Below are positions 55,673 to 63,506 of a stretch of DNA of 64,000 nucleotides, piece by piece. The notes under the pieces were generated by a model, which did no database searches, was not told where the DNA came from, and saw only the letters and a list, made by a program, of their open reading frames with translations. The DNA is taken from assembly GCF_008085905.1 (NCBI RefSeq), contig NZ_VSFF01000015.1:248001-312000 (forward strand), in the 5' to 3' direction. Each line of letters starts with the position of its first letter. Position 1 is the first letter of the stretch. Source of the stretch: Actinomadura syzygii. GTDB lineage: Bacteria > Actinomycetota > Actinomycetes > Streptosporangiales > Streptosporangiaceae. Made by a program: the position numbers and the translations under genes.

Positions 55673-58375
55673 GTGACGAAGTCGGAGGCCACCGGCGGGA
55701 CGCACGGGCGGCCGCGTACCCACCCGATCTGGCGAAGGATCGCGCTTCTCCTCGCGGTGCCGCTCACGGCACTGCTCGTGCAGTGGGGCATCCCGGCCGT
55801 GGTCACGCTGTCGAACGCGCTCCAGCGCTACGACTACTCCACCGTGTACAACGAGGTCGGCGTGCCCGCGACCACGGTGACGGAGGCACTCCAGGACGAG
55901 CGGACCGCCGCCGTCCGCCTCCTCAACGACAGCTGGAAGCCGGACAAGCAGCGCTACGACGAACAGGTCGTGGACACGGACGCGGCGGTCGCCGCGTTCC
56001 GCAAGCGCGCCCTGTCGGGGAAGACCCGGGGCGCGATGGACGGCTCCACCGCGACCCGCGTGCGCAGGCTCAGCGACGCCTACGACGAGCTCGTGACGCT
56101 GCGGGCCAGGGTGGCCACCGGCGCCACCACGACGATCGGCGCCATCAACGGCTACAGCAAGATCGCGGACAACACGATCCGGCTGCTGACCACGCTCGTG
56201 AGCGTCGACGACGTCACGACGTACCAGCACACGAACGCGCTGCTGCACAACTACTGGGCCCGCGAGCTCATGCTGCGCGAGGACGCGCTCCTGTCCACCG
56301 TCCGCGCCGGGCCGATGAACGCGACGAACCGCACGGCCTTCGCGTCCTACGCCGAGGGGCGCCGCCAGTTCTTCGAGCTCGGCCGGACCGAGGCCGAGGG
56401 CACCATAGAGAAAATCATGTACGATCTGGCGAACTCATCGGCCTTCACCACGTATACGACGCTGGAGAACTCCGTCGTGAACAACGGTCTGGCGCCCGAC
56501 CCGAGGGAGTGGCGGTCCGCGATCTCGGCGCTCTCCCCCGTCTGGTTCGACGCGGCCGCCCAGGCCCAGACCGTGGTGAACAACGACGACGTCAAGCCGG
56601 CCGGGCGGCGGATCATGCTCGGCTTCTACCTGATCGGCGTCATCGGCCTCGTCAGCCTCATCGTCTCGGTCGCGCTGTCGCTGCTGTTCGCGCGGCGGCT
56701 CACCGCCGAGCTTCGGGCGCTGCAGGAGTCGGCGCAGCGGCTCGCGAACGAGCGCCTCCCGCGCGTCGTCGCGAAGCTGAGACGCGGTGAGACGGTCGAC
56801 GTGGAGGCGGAGTCTCCACCGCCCGCGACCGGGCGGACGCGGGAGATCGTCAGCGTCAGCGAGGCGTTCGGGACCGTCCAGCGGACGGCGGTCGGCACCG
56901 CGGTCGGCGAGGCCGAGCTGCGCGCCAGCATCAACCGCGTGTTCATCAACCTGTCGTGGCGCAGCCAGTCGCTGCTGCACCGGCAGCTCCGGCTGCTCGA
57001 CCAGATGGAGCGCCGCGCGGCGGGCCCGGACGAGCTGGACGACCTGTTCCGCCTCGACCACCTCACCACCCGCATGCGCCGGCACGCCGAGGGCCTCGTG
57101 ATCCTCGCCGGGTCGCCGACCGTCCGCGCCTGGGACCACCCGGTCGCCGCCGAGGACGTCGTCCGCGCCGCCGTCGCCGAGATCGAGGACTACACGCGGG
57201 TCGAGGTCACGGGCGCGTCGTCGGTCGCGGTCAGCGGGGACGTCGTCGCCGACGTCATCCACCTGCTCGCCGAGCTCATCGAGAACGCGGCCGTGTTCTC
57301 GCCGCCCGCCACCGAGGTCACCGTCAAGGTCGAGACGGTCGCCAACGGGCTCGCGGTCGAGATCGTCGACCGCGGCATCGGCCTGCACCCCGACGAGCTG
57401 GACGAGCTCAACACCCGGCTCACCAGCGCCGCCGAGTTCGACCTGGTCGACACCGAGCGGCTCGGGCTGTTCGTCGTCGCGCGGCTGGCCGCCCGGCACC
57501 GCATCAAGGTCTCGCTGCAGGCGTCCGCGTACGGCGGCACGACCGCGATCGTGCTCGTCCCGCACGCGCTCGTCACGATCGACGACGACCTCGCGCGCGG
57601 CGGCCCGGCGCCCGGCACCGCCCGCACGCTGGTGGCCGCCTTCGCCGGCGGCGGCACCGCGCCGACCGGCCGGCAGCGGCTCGGACGGCCGTCCCGTCCG
57701 GCGCTTCCGGGCGGGGCCGCGCCGCCCCAGGCCGAGCCGCCGGACGACCTGCCGGGCGACATGCCGCCCGGCGAGCCGCCGATGGCCGTGCCCGCGTCCG
57801 GCTCGCCCTACGAGCCGCCCGCCTCGCCGTACGACACGCCGACGTCCCCGTACGACACACCTCCGTCGCCGTACGAACCACCGGTGTCGTCGCACGAACC
57901 ACCGCTGTCCCCTTACGACACGCCCGCCTCGCCGTACGAGCCGCCGACGTCCCCGTACGACCCGCCCGCGTCGCCCTACGAGGCGCCCGCGTCGCCGTAC
58001 TTCACGCCGGAGGGCCCGCGCGACGCGCCCGGAGGGCAGGGCGGCCGCATCCCGGCCGCCGAGGTCCCCGGGCAGATCATCGAGGCGGAGGTCGAGTCCA
58101 GCGAGGTCACCGGGCGGCTGCCGCGGCGCGTCCGGCAGAAGAACCTGGCACCGCAACTGCGCAGGGGCTCGGGGTCCCGGCGCGCCGACCGGCAGAAGCC
58201 GGCCGCGCCCGCGCGGCCCCCGGGCCGCGGCCCGGCCGACGACGACTTCGAGGAGCCGGTCCCCGAGCTCAGCCGCGACCTGATGTCCTCACTACAGTCG
58301 GGCTGGCTGCGCGGCAGGGGCGACGATGACGAACCGGACGATCCCGGTCAACTCGATGAATGGGGTGAACGATGA
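55673..58375 (+). CDS. cvnA: Conservon sensor kinase-like protein CvnA with NIT sensor domain and Pro-rich tail
   Basis: The 900-residue protein has a cytoplasmic start, a membrane helix (IALLLAVPLTALLVQWGIP), and an extracellular helical nitrate/nitrite-sensor-type domain (VPATTVTEALQDERTAAVRLL). A second membrane helix near residue 320 (FYLIGVIGLVSLIVSVALSLLF) leads to a HAMP-like segment and an HATPase_c domain (LLAELIENAAVFSPP, IVDRGIGLHPDEL, LGLFVVARLAARH, YGGTTAIVLVP). The tail has ten SPYxxPx repeats at residues 711-780. There is no DHp His as in classic kinases. CvnA works with CvnB-D in a membrane G-protein-like signalling complex. The GTG start has GGGAG upstream. Confidence 0.92.
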   Translation: MTKSEATGGTHGRPRTHPIWRRIALLLAVPLTALLVQWGIPAVVTLSNALQRYDYSTVYNEVGVPATTVTEALQDERTAAVRLLNDSWKPDKQRYDEQVVDTDAAVAAFRKRALSGKTRGAMDGSTATRVRRLSDAYDELVTLRARVATGATTTIGAINGYSKIADNTIRLLTTLVSVDDVTTYQHTNALLHNYWARELMLREDALLSTVRAGPMNATNRTAFASYAEGRRQFFELGRTEAEGTIEKIMYDLANSSAFTTYTTLENSVVNNGLAPDPREWRSAISALSPVWFDAAAQAQTVVNNDDVKPAGRRIMLGFYLIGVIGLVSLIVSVALSLLFARRLTAELRALQESAQRLANERLPRVVAKLRRGETVDVEAESPPPATGRTREIVSVSEAFGTVQRTAVGTAVGEAELRASINRVFINLSWRSQSLLHRQLRLLDQMERRAAGPDELDDLFRLDHLTTRMRRHAEGLVILAGSPTVRAWDHPVAAEDVVRAAVAEIEDYTRVEVTGASSVAVSGDVVADVIHLLAELIENAAVFSPPATEVTVKVETVANGLAVEIVDRGIGLHPDELDELNTRLTSAAEFDLVDTERLGLFVVARLAARHRIKVSLQASAYGGTTAIVLVPHALVTIDDDLARGGPAPGTARTLVAAFAGGGTAPTGRQRLGRPSRPALPGGAAPPQAEPPDDLPGDMPPGEPPMAVPASGSPYEPPASPYDTPTSPYDTPPSPYEPPVSSHEPPLSPYDTPASPYEPPTSPYDPPASPYEAPASPYFTPEGPRDAPGGQGGRIPAAEVPGQIIEAEVESSEVTGRLPRRVRQKNLAPQLRRGSGSRRADRQKPAAPARPPGRGPADDDFEEPVPELSRDLMSSLQSGWLRGRGDDDEPDDPGQLDEWGER
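57803..58012 (+). repeat. Ten 21-bp repeats encoding SPY[DE]xPx heptads in CvnA
   Basis: Seventy residues consist of ten heptads of the form S-P-Y-D/E-T/P-P-x. The fifth is degenerate (SSHEPPL). The DNA follows a 21-bp period with synonymous drift, so it is an older tandem expansion. The linker is probably disordered and may be a binding surface or spacer for the partner proteins. Confidence 0.85.
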
Positions 58376-58818
58376 CCCAGCAGGCCCACCACGCCACCGG
58401 CGAGCTCGACTGGCTGCTCGACGATCTGGTTCAGCGGGTCGGGGAGGTCCACCAGGCCGTCCTGCTCTCCCGGGACGGACTGGTCATGGGCGCCTCGGGC
58501 GGTGTCACCCGCAAGGACGCCGAGTTCCTCGCGGCACTGTCCTCGGGGTTCCACAGCCTCGCCAACGGCGCCCGCGAGCACTTCCAGGCCCGCCAGGTGC
58601 GGCAGACCGTCGTCGAGCTCGACGGCCTGCTGTTCTTCGTCATGCCCGCGGGCAACGGGAGCTGCCTCGCGGTGCTGAGCGACGCGGGCGGCAACGCCGG
58701 GCTCGTCGCCTACGAGACGACCATGCTGATCAAGCGGGTGCGGCGGACGCTCGCGGCCTCCCCGCGCGGCGCCGCCGAGCCGCAGGACCCGCAGTTGCGC
58801 TCGGGCGCCTCGGGCTGA
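58372..58818 (+). CDS. cvnB: Roadblock/LC7 domain protein CvnB
   Basis: This 148-residue protein has a Roadblock/LC7 (MglB-like) fold: LDWLLDDLVQRVGEVHQAVLLSRDGLVMGAS, then FLAALSSGFHSLANGAREHF and LLFFVMPAGNGSCLAVLSDAGGNAGLVAYE. In conservons it acts as a scaffold or GAP-like partner of CvnD. The ATG overlaps the cvnA stop by 4 bp. Confidence 0.95.
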   Translation: MTQQAHHATGELDWLLDDLVQRVGEVHQAVLLSRDGLVMGASGGVTRKDAEFLAALSSGFHSLANGAREHFQARQVRQTVVELDGLLFFVMPAGNGSCLAVLSDAGGNAGLVAYETTMLIKRVRRTLAASPRGAAEPQDPQLRSGASG

Positions 58819-58825
58819 GCCGGCC

Positions 58826-59203
58826 GTGGAGACTCCGCGAGAACGCTGGGTCGGCCGGGACGCGGGCCCGGTCGTGCGGCCGTACGCGGTGACCCGGGGG
58901 CGGACCCGCCCCCAGGGCATCGTCATAGACCTGGTCACGCTCCTCGTCGCCACGGGCCGAACCCCGGGCGAGAAGGTGTGGCTGTCCCGCGAGCAGCGCG
59001 TGCTGCTGGAGCTGTGCCGACGGCCGTCCACCCCGGCCGACCTCGCCTCGGAGATCGACCTGCCGTTCCGGGTCGTGCAGATCCTCCTGGAGGACCTGTA
59101 CCAGTACGGCCTGGTGGAGGAGACCAATCCCCAGGCCGAGCAGTCCGACCGCCCCGACCCACGCATCCTGATGAGAGTGCTCGATGAACTTCGCCGGCTC
59201 TAA
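58826..59203 (+). CDS. cvnC: DUF742 protein CvnC
   Basis: This 125-residue DUF742 protein contains VVRPYAVTRGRTRPQ and a winged-helix-like segment (LLELCRRPSTPADLASEIDLPFRVVQILLEDLYQYGLVE). It is the invariant third member of conservons; its molecular role is unknown. The start is GTG 58826, 7 bp after cvnB. The 3' end overlaps cvnD by 20 bp. Confidence 0.95.
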   Translation: METPRERWVGRDAGPVVRPYAVTRGRTRPQGIVIDLVTLLVATGRTPGEKVWLSREQRVLLELCRRPSTPADLASEIDLPFRVVQILLEDLYQYGLVEETNPQAEQSDRPDPRILMRVLDELRRL

Positions 59204-59801
59204 CGTCTCTCTGCCGGGCGACGCCGCGCTCGCGCCCCGCGGGGGCGAGGACGTCCCGCTGCACACGCTGAAGATCCTCGTCGCCGGCGGCTTCGGCGTC
59301 GGCAAGACCACCCTCGTCGGCGCGGTGAGCGAGATCCGCCCGCTGCGCACCGAGGAGGACCTCACCGACAAGTCCGTCGGCGTGGACGACCTCGGCGGCG
59401 TCGAGGCCAAGCGGACCACGACCGTCGCGATGGACTTCGGCCGCCTCACGTTCTCCGGCGGCGTCCGGCTCTACCTGTTCGGGACGCCCGGCCAGGAGCG
59501 GTTCTGGTTCATGTGGGACCAGATCGCCTACGGCGCGGTCGGCGCGATCGTCCTCGTCGACACCCGGCGGCTCAGCACGAGCTTCGCCTCCATCGACTTC
59601 TTCGAGCAGCGGGAGATCCCGTTCGTCATCGCGGCGAACGTGTTCGACGGCGCCCGCCGCTACCGCGAGGAGGACATCAGGGAGGCCCTCGACCTCGAGC
59701 TGGACGTGCCGGTCGTGCTGTGCGACGTCCGGCAGCGGGACATGGCGAAGGGCATCCTCGTCACGCTGGTCGAGCACGCCCTCCAGTCGTCACGGCGCTG
59801 A
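59184..59801 (+). CDS. cvnD: Conservon small GTPase CvnD
   Basis: This 205-residue MglA/Ras-like GTP-binding protein has the P-loop VAGGFGVGKTTLVGAV, a switch I Thr region around TDKSVGVDDLGG, the G3-like FGTPGQERFWFMWD (TPGQ replaces DxxGQ) and the G4-like IAANVFDG (NxxD). It is the output switch of the conservon. Unlike many conservons no cytochrome P450 gene follows. The stop codon lies inside the first unit of a 15-bp tandem repeat. Confidence 0.95.
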   Translation: MNFAGSNVSLPGDAALAPRGGEDVPLHTLKILVAGGFGVGKTTLVGAVSEIRPLRTEEDLTDKSVGVDDLGGVEAKRTTTVAMDFGRLTFSGGVRLYLFGTPGQERFWFMWDQIAYGAVGAIVLVDTRRLSTSFASIDFFEQREIPFVIAANVFDGARRYREEDIREALDLELDVPVVLCDVRQRDMAKGILVTLVEHALQSSRR

Positions 59802-59846
59802 TCGTCACGGCGCTGATCGTCACGGCGCTGATCGTCCGGCGCTGAT
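59788..59846. repeat. 15-bp tandem repeat spanning the convergent 3' ends of cvnD and a TetR gene
   Basis: CGTCACGGCGCTGAT occurs three times exactly (59788-59802, 59803-59817, 59818-59832). A fourth copy lacks one A (59833-59846), and CGTCACGG starts a fifth at 59847. The cvnD TGA is in the first unit and the TetR stop (TCA on plus) is in the partial fifth. Perfect copies imply recent slippage expansion. Confidence 0.92.
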
Positions 59847-59848
59847 CG

Positions 59849-60460
59849 TCACGGTGCCGGGCCCGGCGGTCCGGAAGCGGTCATCCGCGCGACGATCAGC
59901 GACGCGAGCGCGGCGTAGGCGGCGGAGTCGTCCAGACCCGTGTCCGCCGCGATCTCGCCGCGGTGGACGGCCTCCATGACCTGTCCCGCGACGGCGCCGA
60001 CGAACGCCGCGTCGGCGGCGGCGCCCGCGCCGTCCGGGAACGCCTCGCGGACGAGGCCGCGCACGCGCCGCACCGCGTAGCGCGTGTTGCGCTTGTAGAT
60101 CTCGCGGGCGGGTGCGAACGCGTCCAGGTCGGCGAAGAAGGCGGGCGACGCCGGAGCCAGCTCGGCGGAGATCGCGCGCAGGTACGCGCCGACGCGCTCG
60201 CGCGGGTCGGCGCTCGCGTCCAGGACGGCCTCCACCCGCTCGGTCGCGCGCCGGAAGAACGCCCGGACGACCGCCACGATGATCTGCTCGCGGCTGGCGG
60301 CGACCGCGTACAGGGTGCTCTTCGAGCAGCGCAGGACGGCCGCCAGCTCGGCGACGCTGAGGCTCGCGAAGCCGCGGTCGAGGAACACCTCCATGAGCCG
60401 GTCGATGAGGTCGTCGCGCCGCCGCGAGGCCCGGGTCGCCCGCTCGTCCACCGAGGTCAT
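59849..60460 (-). CDS. TetR family transcriptional regulator
   Basis: This 203-residue repressor has the N-terminal helix-turn-helix LIDRLMEVFLDRGFASLSVAELAAVLRCSKSTLYAVAASREQI at residues about 20-62. An all-helical ligand domain follows (VRAFFRRATERVEAVLD, FADLDAFAPAREIYKR). ATG 60460 is the start. It diverges from the acyl-CoA dehydrogenase gene across a region of clear palindromes, so it almost surely represses that gene, probably sensing an acyl-CoA or fatty acid. Confidence 0.93.
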   Translation of the reverse strand: MTSVDERATRASRRRDDLIDRLMEVFLDRGFASLSVAELAAVLRCSKSTLYAVAASREQIIVAVVRAFFRRATERVEAVLDASADPRERVGAYLRAISAELAPASPAFFADLDAFAPAREIYKRNTRYAVRRVRGLVREAFPDGAGAAADAAFVGAVAGQVMEAVHRGEIAADTGLDDSAAYAALASLIVARMTASGPPGPAP

Positions 60461-60470
60461 GCCGAGGACG

Positions 60471-60506
60471 GTACCAAAACGGGTTCGCCGGTACCGGCCT
60501 TGGTAC
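60471..60506. promoter_or_regulatory. Palindromic operator between tetR-type and acyl-CoA dehydrogenase genes
   Basis: GCCGGTACCGGC (60487-60498) is a perfect 12-bp palindrome. GTACCAA (60471-60477) and TTGGTAC (60500-60506) are perfect 7-bp inverted arms around it. The GGTACC core thus appears in three registers. TACTGT (60503-60508) is a plausible -10 for the plus gene, so repressor bound here would block the promoter. AAAGGAG at 60520-60526 is the ribosome site of the plus gene. Confidence 0.75.
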
Positions 60507-60533
60507 TGTGAGGGTGCCGAAAGGAGCCCGCCC

Positions 60534-61676
60534 ATGCCCGTCACCCGGCAGCTGCCCACCCCCGAGTCCGCCGACCTCGTCGCGCTGACCCGCGAGATCG
60601 CGGCGAAGGAGCTGGCGCCGCGGGTCTCCGACGCCGAGCGCACCGGGACGTTCCCGCGCGACGTGTTCGCGACGCTGGGCCGCGCCGGGCTGCTCACGCT
60701 CCCCTACCCGGAGGAGTTCGGCGGCGGCGGCCAGCCGTACGAGGTCTACCTCCAGGCGCTGGAGGAGATCGGCGCGGTGTGGGCGAGCGTCGGCGTCGGC
60801 GTGAGCGTCCACTCCCTGTCCTGCTTCCCCCTCTTCTCCTACGGGACGGACGAGCAGCGCGCCCGCTGGCTCCCCGACCTGCTGTCCGGCGAGCGGCTCG
60901 GCGCGTACTGCCTGTCGGAGGCGCACGCGGGCTCCGACCCGGGCGCGATGCGGGCGCGGGCCGTCCGGGACGGCGACTCCTACGTCCTCAACGGCGCCAA
61001 GGCGTGGACGACCCACGGCGGCGAGGCCGACTTCTACACGGTCATGGCGCGCACGTCCGACGACGGGTCGCGCGGCGTCTCCTGCTTCTACGTCCCGGCG
61101 GGCACGCCGGGCCTTGAGTTCGACCGCCCCGAGGACAAGATGGGCCTGATGGGCTCGACGACCGCGACCGTCCGGTTCGTGGACGTCCGCGTCCCGGCCG
61201 ACCACCTGATCGGACGCGAGGGCCAGGGCCTCCCCATCGCGCTCGCGGGCCTCGACGCCGGCCGTCTCGGCATCGCCGCCGTCGCCACCGGCCTCGCCCA
61301 GGGCGCGCTCGACACGGCCGTCGCCTACGCCAAGGAGCGCGAGGCGTTCGGCAAGCCGATCATCCAGCACCAGGGCCTCGCGTTCGTGCTCGCCGACATG
61401 GCGGCCGCGATCGAGTCGGCCCGCGCCACCTACCTCTCGGCGGCCCGCCTCAAGGACGCGGAACGCCCCTACGGCCGCGAGGCGTCCATCGCCAAACTGG
61501 TCGCCACCGACAACGCGATGAAGGTGACGACGGACGCGGTCCAGGTCCTCGGCGGCGCCGGCTACACCCGCGACTTCCCAGTAGAGCGCTACATGCGCGA
61601 GGCCAAGGTCATGCAGATCTTCGAAGGCACCAACCAGATCCAACGCCTCGTCATCGCCCGCGACCTCGCCCGCTAG
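60534..61676 (+). CDS. Acyl-CoA dehydrogenase
   Basis: This 380-residue flavoenzyme oxidises acyl-CoA to enoyl-CoA. Signatures: AYCLSEAHAGSDPGAMRARA (family signature 1), LNGAKAWTTHGGEADFYTVMART, RPEDKMGLMGSTTATVRF, REAFGKPIIQHQGLAFVLADM, and QVLGGAGYTRDFPVERYMREAKVMQIFEGTNQIQ (signature 2). The catalytic Glu is in the last, within QIFEGTNQ. ATG 60534 has AAAGGAG 7 bp upstream. Probably repressed by the divergent TetR protein. Confidence 0.95.
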   Translation: MPVTRQLPTPESADLVALTREIAAKELAPRVSDAERTGTFPRDVFATLGRAGLLTLPYPEEFGGGGQPYEVYLQALEEIGAVWASVGVGVSVHSLSCFPLFSYGTDEQRARWLPDLLSGERLGAYCLSEAHAGSDPGAMRARAVRDGDSYVLNGAKAWTTHGGEADFYTVMARTSDDGSRGVSCFYVPAGTPGLEFDRPEDKMGLMGSTTATVRFVDVRVPADHLIGREGQGLPIALAGLDAGRLGIAAVATGLAQGALDTAVAYAKEREAFGKPIIQHQGLAFVLADMAAAIESARATYLSAARLKDAERPYGREASIAKLVATDNAMKVTTDAVQVLGGAGYTRDFPVERYMREAKVMQIFEGTNQIQRLVIARDLAR

Positions 61677-61691
61677 AAATCGGCGGGTTCT

Positions 61692-62141
61692 GCACCACCG
61701 GAGGCGTTCGGCTGGGAGTCGGTGTTCTTCGTCAACGTGCCCCTCGCCGGTGCCGCCGCGCTGCTCGCCTTCGTCTTGATCGCACCGGACGCGCCGCGTG
61801 CCGGTGGCCGCTCGATGGACGTCGCGGGGGCGCTGACCTCGACGATCGGTATCACGGCCGTGGTGTTCGCCCTGGTGCAGGGACCGGAGTCCGGATGGCT
61901 GTCGCCCGCCGTGCTGGCCACCGCGCTCGCGGGCGCGGTCCTGTTCGCGGTGTTCGTCGTGGTCGAACGGCGTAGCGCCGACCCGCTGCTGCCGCTGCGC
62001 CTGTTCACCAACCGCGACCTGAGCGTGGGGACGCTCGTCACGTTCTTGTACATGGGCACCTTCGGCACCCTGCTGTACTTCCTGACCGTGTACTTCCAGG
62101 GCGTGCACGGCTACGACGCGCTGACCACCGGGCTGGCGACC
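61692..62141 (+). pseudogene. Remnant of an MFS drug transporter (DHA2/EmrB type), truncated at both ends
   Basis: About 150 codons resemble the middle of a 14-helix MFS exporter: FGWESVFFVNVPLAGAAALLAF, DVAGALTSTIGITAVVFALVQG, DPLLPLRLFTNRDLSVGTLVTF and LYFLTVYFQGVHGYDALTTGLAT. The first about 180 residues and last about 200 of a normal transporter are missing. The left edge joins 15 bp past the acyl-CoA dehydrogenase stop. After the GLAT codons the frame runs into unrelated sequence. This looks like the scar of an insertion or deletion and marks the border of an accessory segment. Confidence 0.8.
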
Positions 62142-62219
62142 GCCCGGCCGTGCACGTCTGACCGGCACAGATCCAGTGTGGTGTCCCCCGCTTCGGGGCC
62201 GAGCTGGTTGCGGCCGAAA

Positions 62220-62873
62220 CTACGCGCAGGCCGGATGTCCCCACTTACCGTTCTCGCCTTGGGCGATCTCGTCTCCGGGTTTGATTCTTTTGCCGCAATG
62301 GCAGGTCCCAGGAAACTTGGCCTTGATACCCGATGATCCTGCCGCCTGGCGAGGCGTTGACCTGCGCCGAGGTTGAACGCTGTCGGCTTGTTGCGGGATC
62401 TCGTCAGCACTGGTTCCGCTGACGGCCTGCTGACTGGTCGCGGCGGCATTGGCCGCCCGGTCGGCGAGCGCGTTGAGGATGTCCCCGTCCTCCCGGTGTG
62501 CTGCGACGTGCACGAACGCTACTGTGCGTCCTGCCAGCAGGCCCTCGACCGCCTCGATGAGGTCCCGGTTGGCGACCGGTTTCTTGGAAGCGGTCGTCCA
62601 CCCCTTGGCCTTCCAGCCGGGCAGCCACTTTGTCACGGCGTTGATCGCGTACATGGAGTCCATGCGGATCTCTAGATCAGCACCCGGGTCTGTGGCCGAC
62701 AACAACTGACGCAGAGCCGCCAACTCGGCGATGTTGTTGGTCGCATCGCCGGGCGGCCCGCACGCCCACTGCGTTACACGTTCATCCGCGTCGGCGAGGA
62801 CCCACCCCCAGCCGGCGGGACCAGGGTTGTCTTTGCAGGCTCCGTCGCAGGCGGCGATCAGGCGATTGGGCAT
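62220..62873 (-). CDS. Ribonuclease HI with C-terminal Cys/His metal-binding-like domain
   Basis: The protein has 217 residues. Residues 1-140 are RNase HI: LIAACDGACKDNPGPAGWGWVL (first Asp), TNNIAELAALRQLL (Glu), IRMDSMYAINAVTKWLPGW (second Asp), HVAAHREDGDILNALADRAAN (active-site His and third Asp). It cleaves RNA in RNA-DNA hybrids. An about 40-residue polar linker leads to a C-terminal segment GTCHCGKRIKPGDEIAQGENGKWGHPAC whose Cys/His spacing suggests a small zinc site. ATG 62873 is the likely start; the region upstream in frame is poorly supported. Base composition is lower in GC than the core of the window. Confidence 0.88.
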   Translation of the reverse strand: MPNRLIAACDGACKDNPGPAGWGWVLADADERVTQWACGPPGDATNNIAELAALRQLLSATDPGADLEIRMDSMYAINAVTKWLPGWKAKGWTTASKKPVANRDLIEAVEGLLAGRTVAFVHVAAHREDGDILNALADRAANAAATSQQAVSGTSADEIPQQADSVQPRRRSTPRQAAGSSGIKAKFPGTCHCGKRIKPGDEIAQGENGKWGHPACA

Positions 62874-62984
62874 GCGCCCATGCTGCCAGGCCACCCGCCG
62901 GTAGCAGAGCTGATCGCGGGAGACGATCGGGTCTGGCCGGGGCGGAGTCTCCAACTCGCCTCCCCCTGTCATTACCTTATGTAG

Positions 62985-63024
62985 TTGACTCATGGCTATG
63001 AGTGATCTACTGATGATGTCATCA
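62985..63024 (+). promoter_or_regulatory. Promoter with overlapping palindrome for the small secreted protein gene
   Basis: TTGACT (62985-62990) and TACTGA (63008-63013) are separated by 17 bp, the optimum for a vegetative promoter, about 40 bp before the ATG at 63054. TGATGA-TG-TCATCA (63011-63024) is an inverted repeat over the expected transcription start, a possible operator. ACTCA/TGAGT (62988-63003) is a second small inverted repeat in the spacer. The whole 62874-63053 gap is AT-rich for this window and also must hold the RNase HI promoter. Confidence 0.6.
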
Positions 63025-63053
63025 CACTCGATCACCGGGAATGAGGAACAGCC

Positions 63054-63428
63054 ATGAGCAGGAGACCAGCCATGCCCGGAGCCGTCGTCCTAGTGGCGGT
63101 GGGCGCCGCCGCAATGGCCCTGATGCCGGCGTCCCCGGGCATAGCCGCCGCTCCCACGGCGATCGGGCATTCGCGGCGGGCACCCGCCTACACCTGCGAC
63201 AGAGTCGACCGCACGGGCCCCGGTTCCGTAGCGCCCTACACCGGCTCAGGGAACTGCCAGGCATCGGGCGGCCTCCCCCAGCACGGCCCCCTCTTCGACG
63301 AGTTCGACATCCTCGACCGCCGCAGCGGCGGACAGTCGGTCCGCTGCTCCACCGGCAGCGGATTCTCCGGATACGCCGACCTCCCCGACAGCGTCGACGG
63401 AAACTACTGCAGCCCCATCAACGACTGA
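63054..63428 (+). CDS. Small secreted protein of unknown function
   Basis: The protein has 124 residues and a Sec signal peptide (VVLVAVGAAAMALMPASPGIAAA). The mature part is about 90 residues with four cysteines (YTCDRVD, GNCQASG, VRCSTGS, NYCSPIN), enough for two disulfides, and a Gly/Ser/Asp-rich composition. I do not recognise a family. GAGGAA lies 6 bp before ATG 63054, and a good promoter lies upstream. It is similar in style to the neighbouring secreted protein encoded on the other strand. Confidence 0.72.
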   Translation: MSRRPAMPGAVVLVAVGAAAMALMPASPGIAAAPTAIGHSRRAPAYTCDRVDRTGPGSVAPYTGSGNCQASGGLPQHGPLFDEFDILDRRSGGQSVRCSTGSGFSGYADLPDSVDGNYCSPIND

Positions 63429-63492
63429 TCCAGGCCCCGCCGACCAGCCACGAGGACCACTCGCTTTGTCGGACAAACCCTAGGTGCGTTAG

Positions 63493-63506
63493 GACGTCAT
63501 GACGTC
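63493..63506. repeat. 14-bp perfect palindrome at the 3' end of the convergent secreted-protein genes
   Basis: GACGTCATGACGTC reads the same on both strands and touches the stop codon of the minus-strand gene (63505-63507). It is too short to act alone as a terminator and could be a protein-binding site. Confidence 0.5.

Noticed and set aside
57803..58012. CRISPR-like regular repeats
   Set aside because: The 21-bp units are contiguous, in frame and encode heptads. There are no spacers and no cas genes.
61692..62336. Intact small membrane protein starting at GTG 61722
   Set aside because: The sequence matches the middle of a 14-helix MFS exporter and turns into unrelated sequence after GLAT, so it is a remnant.
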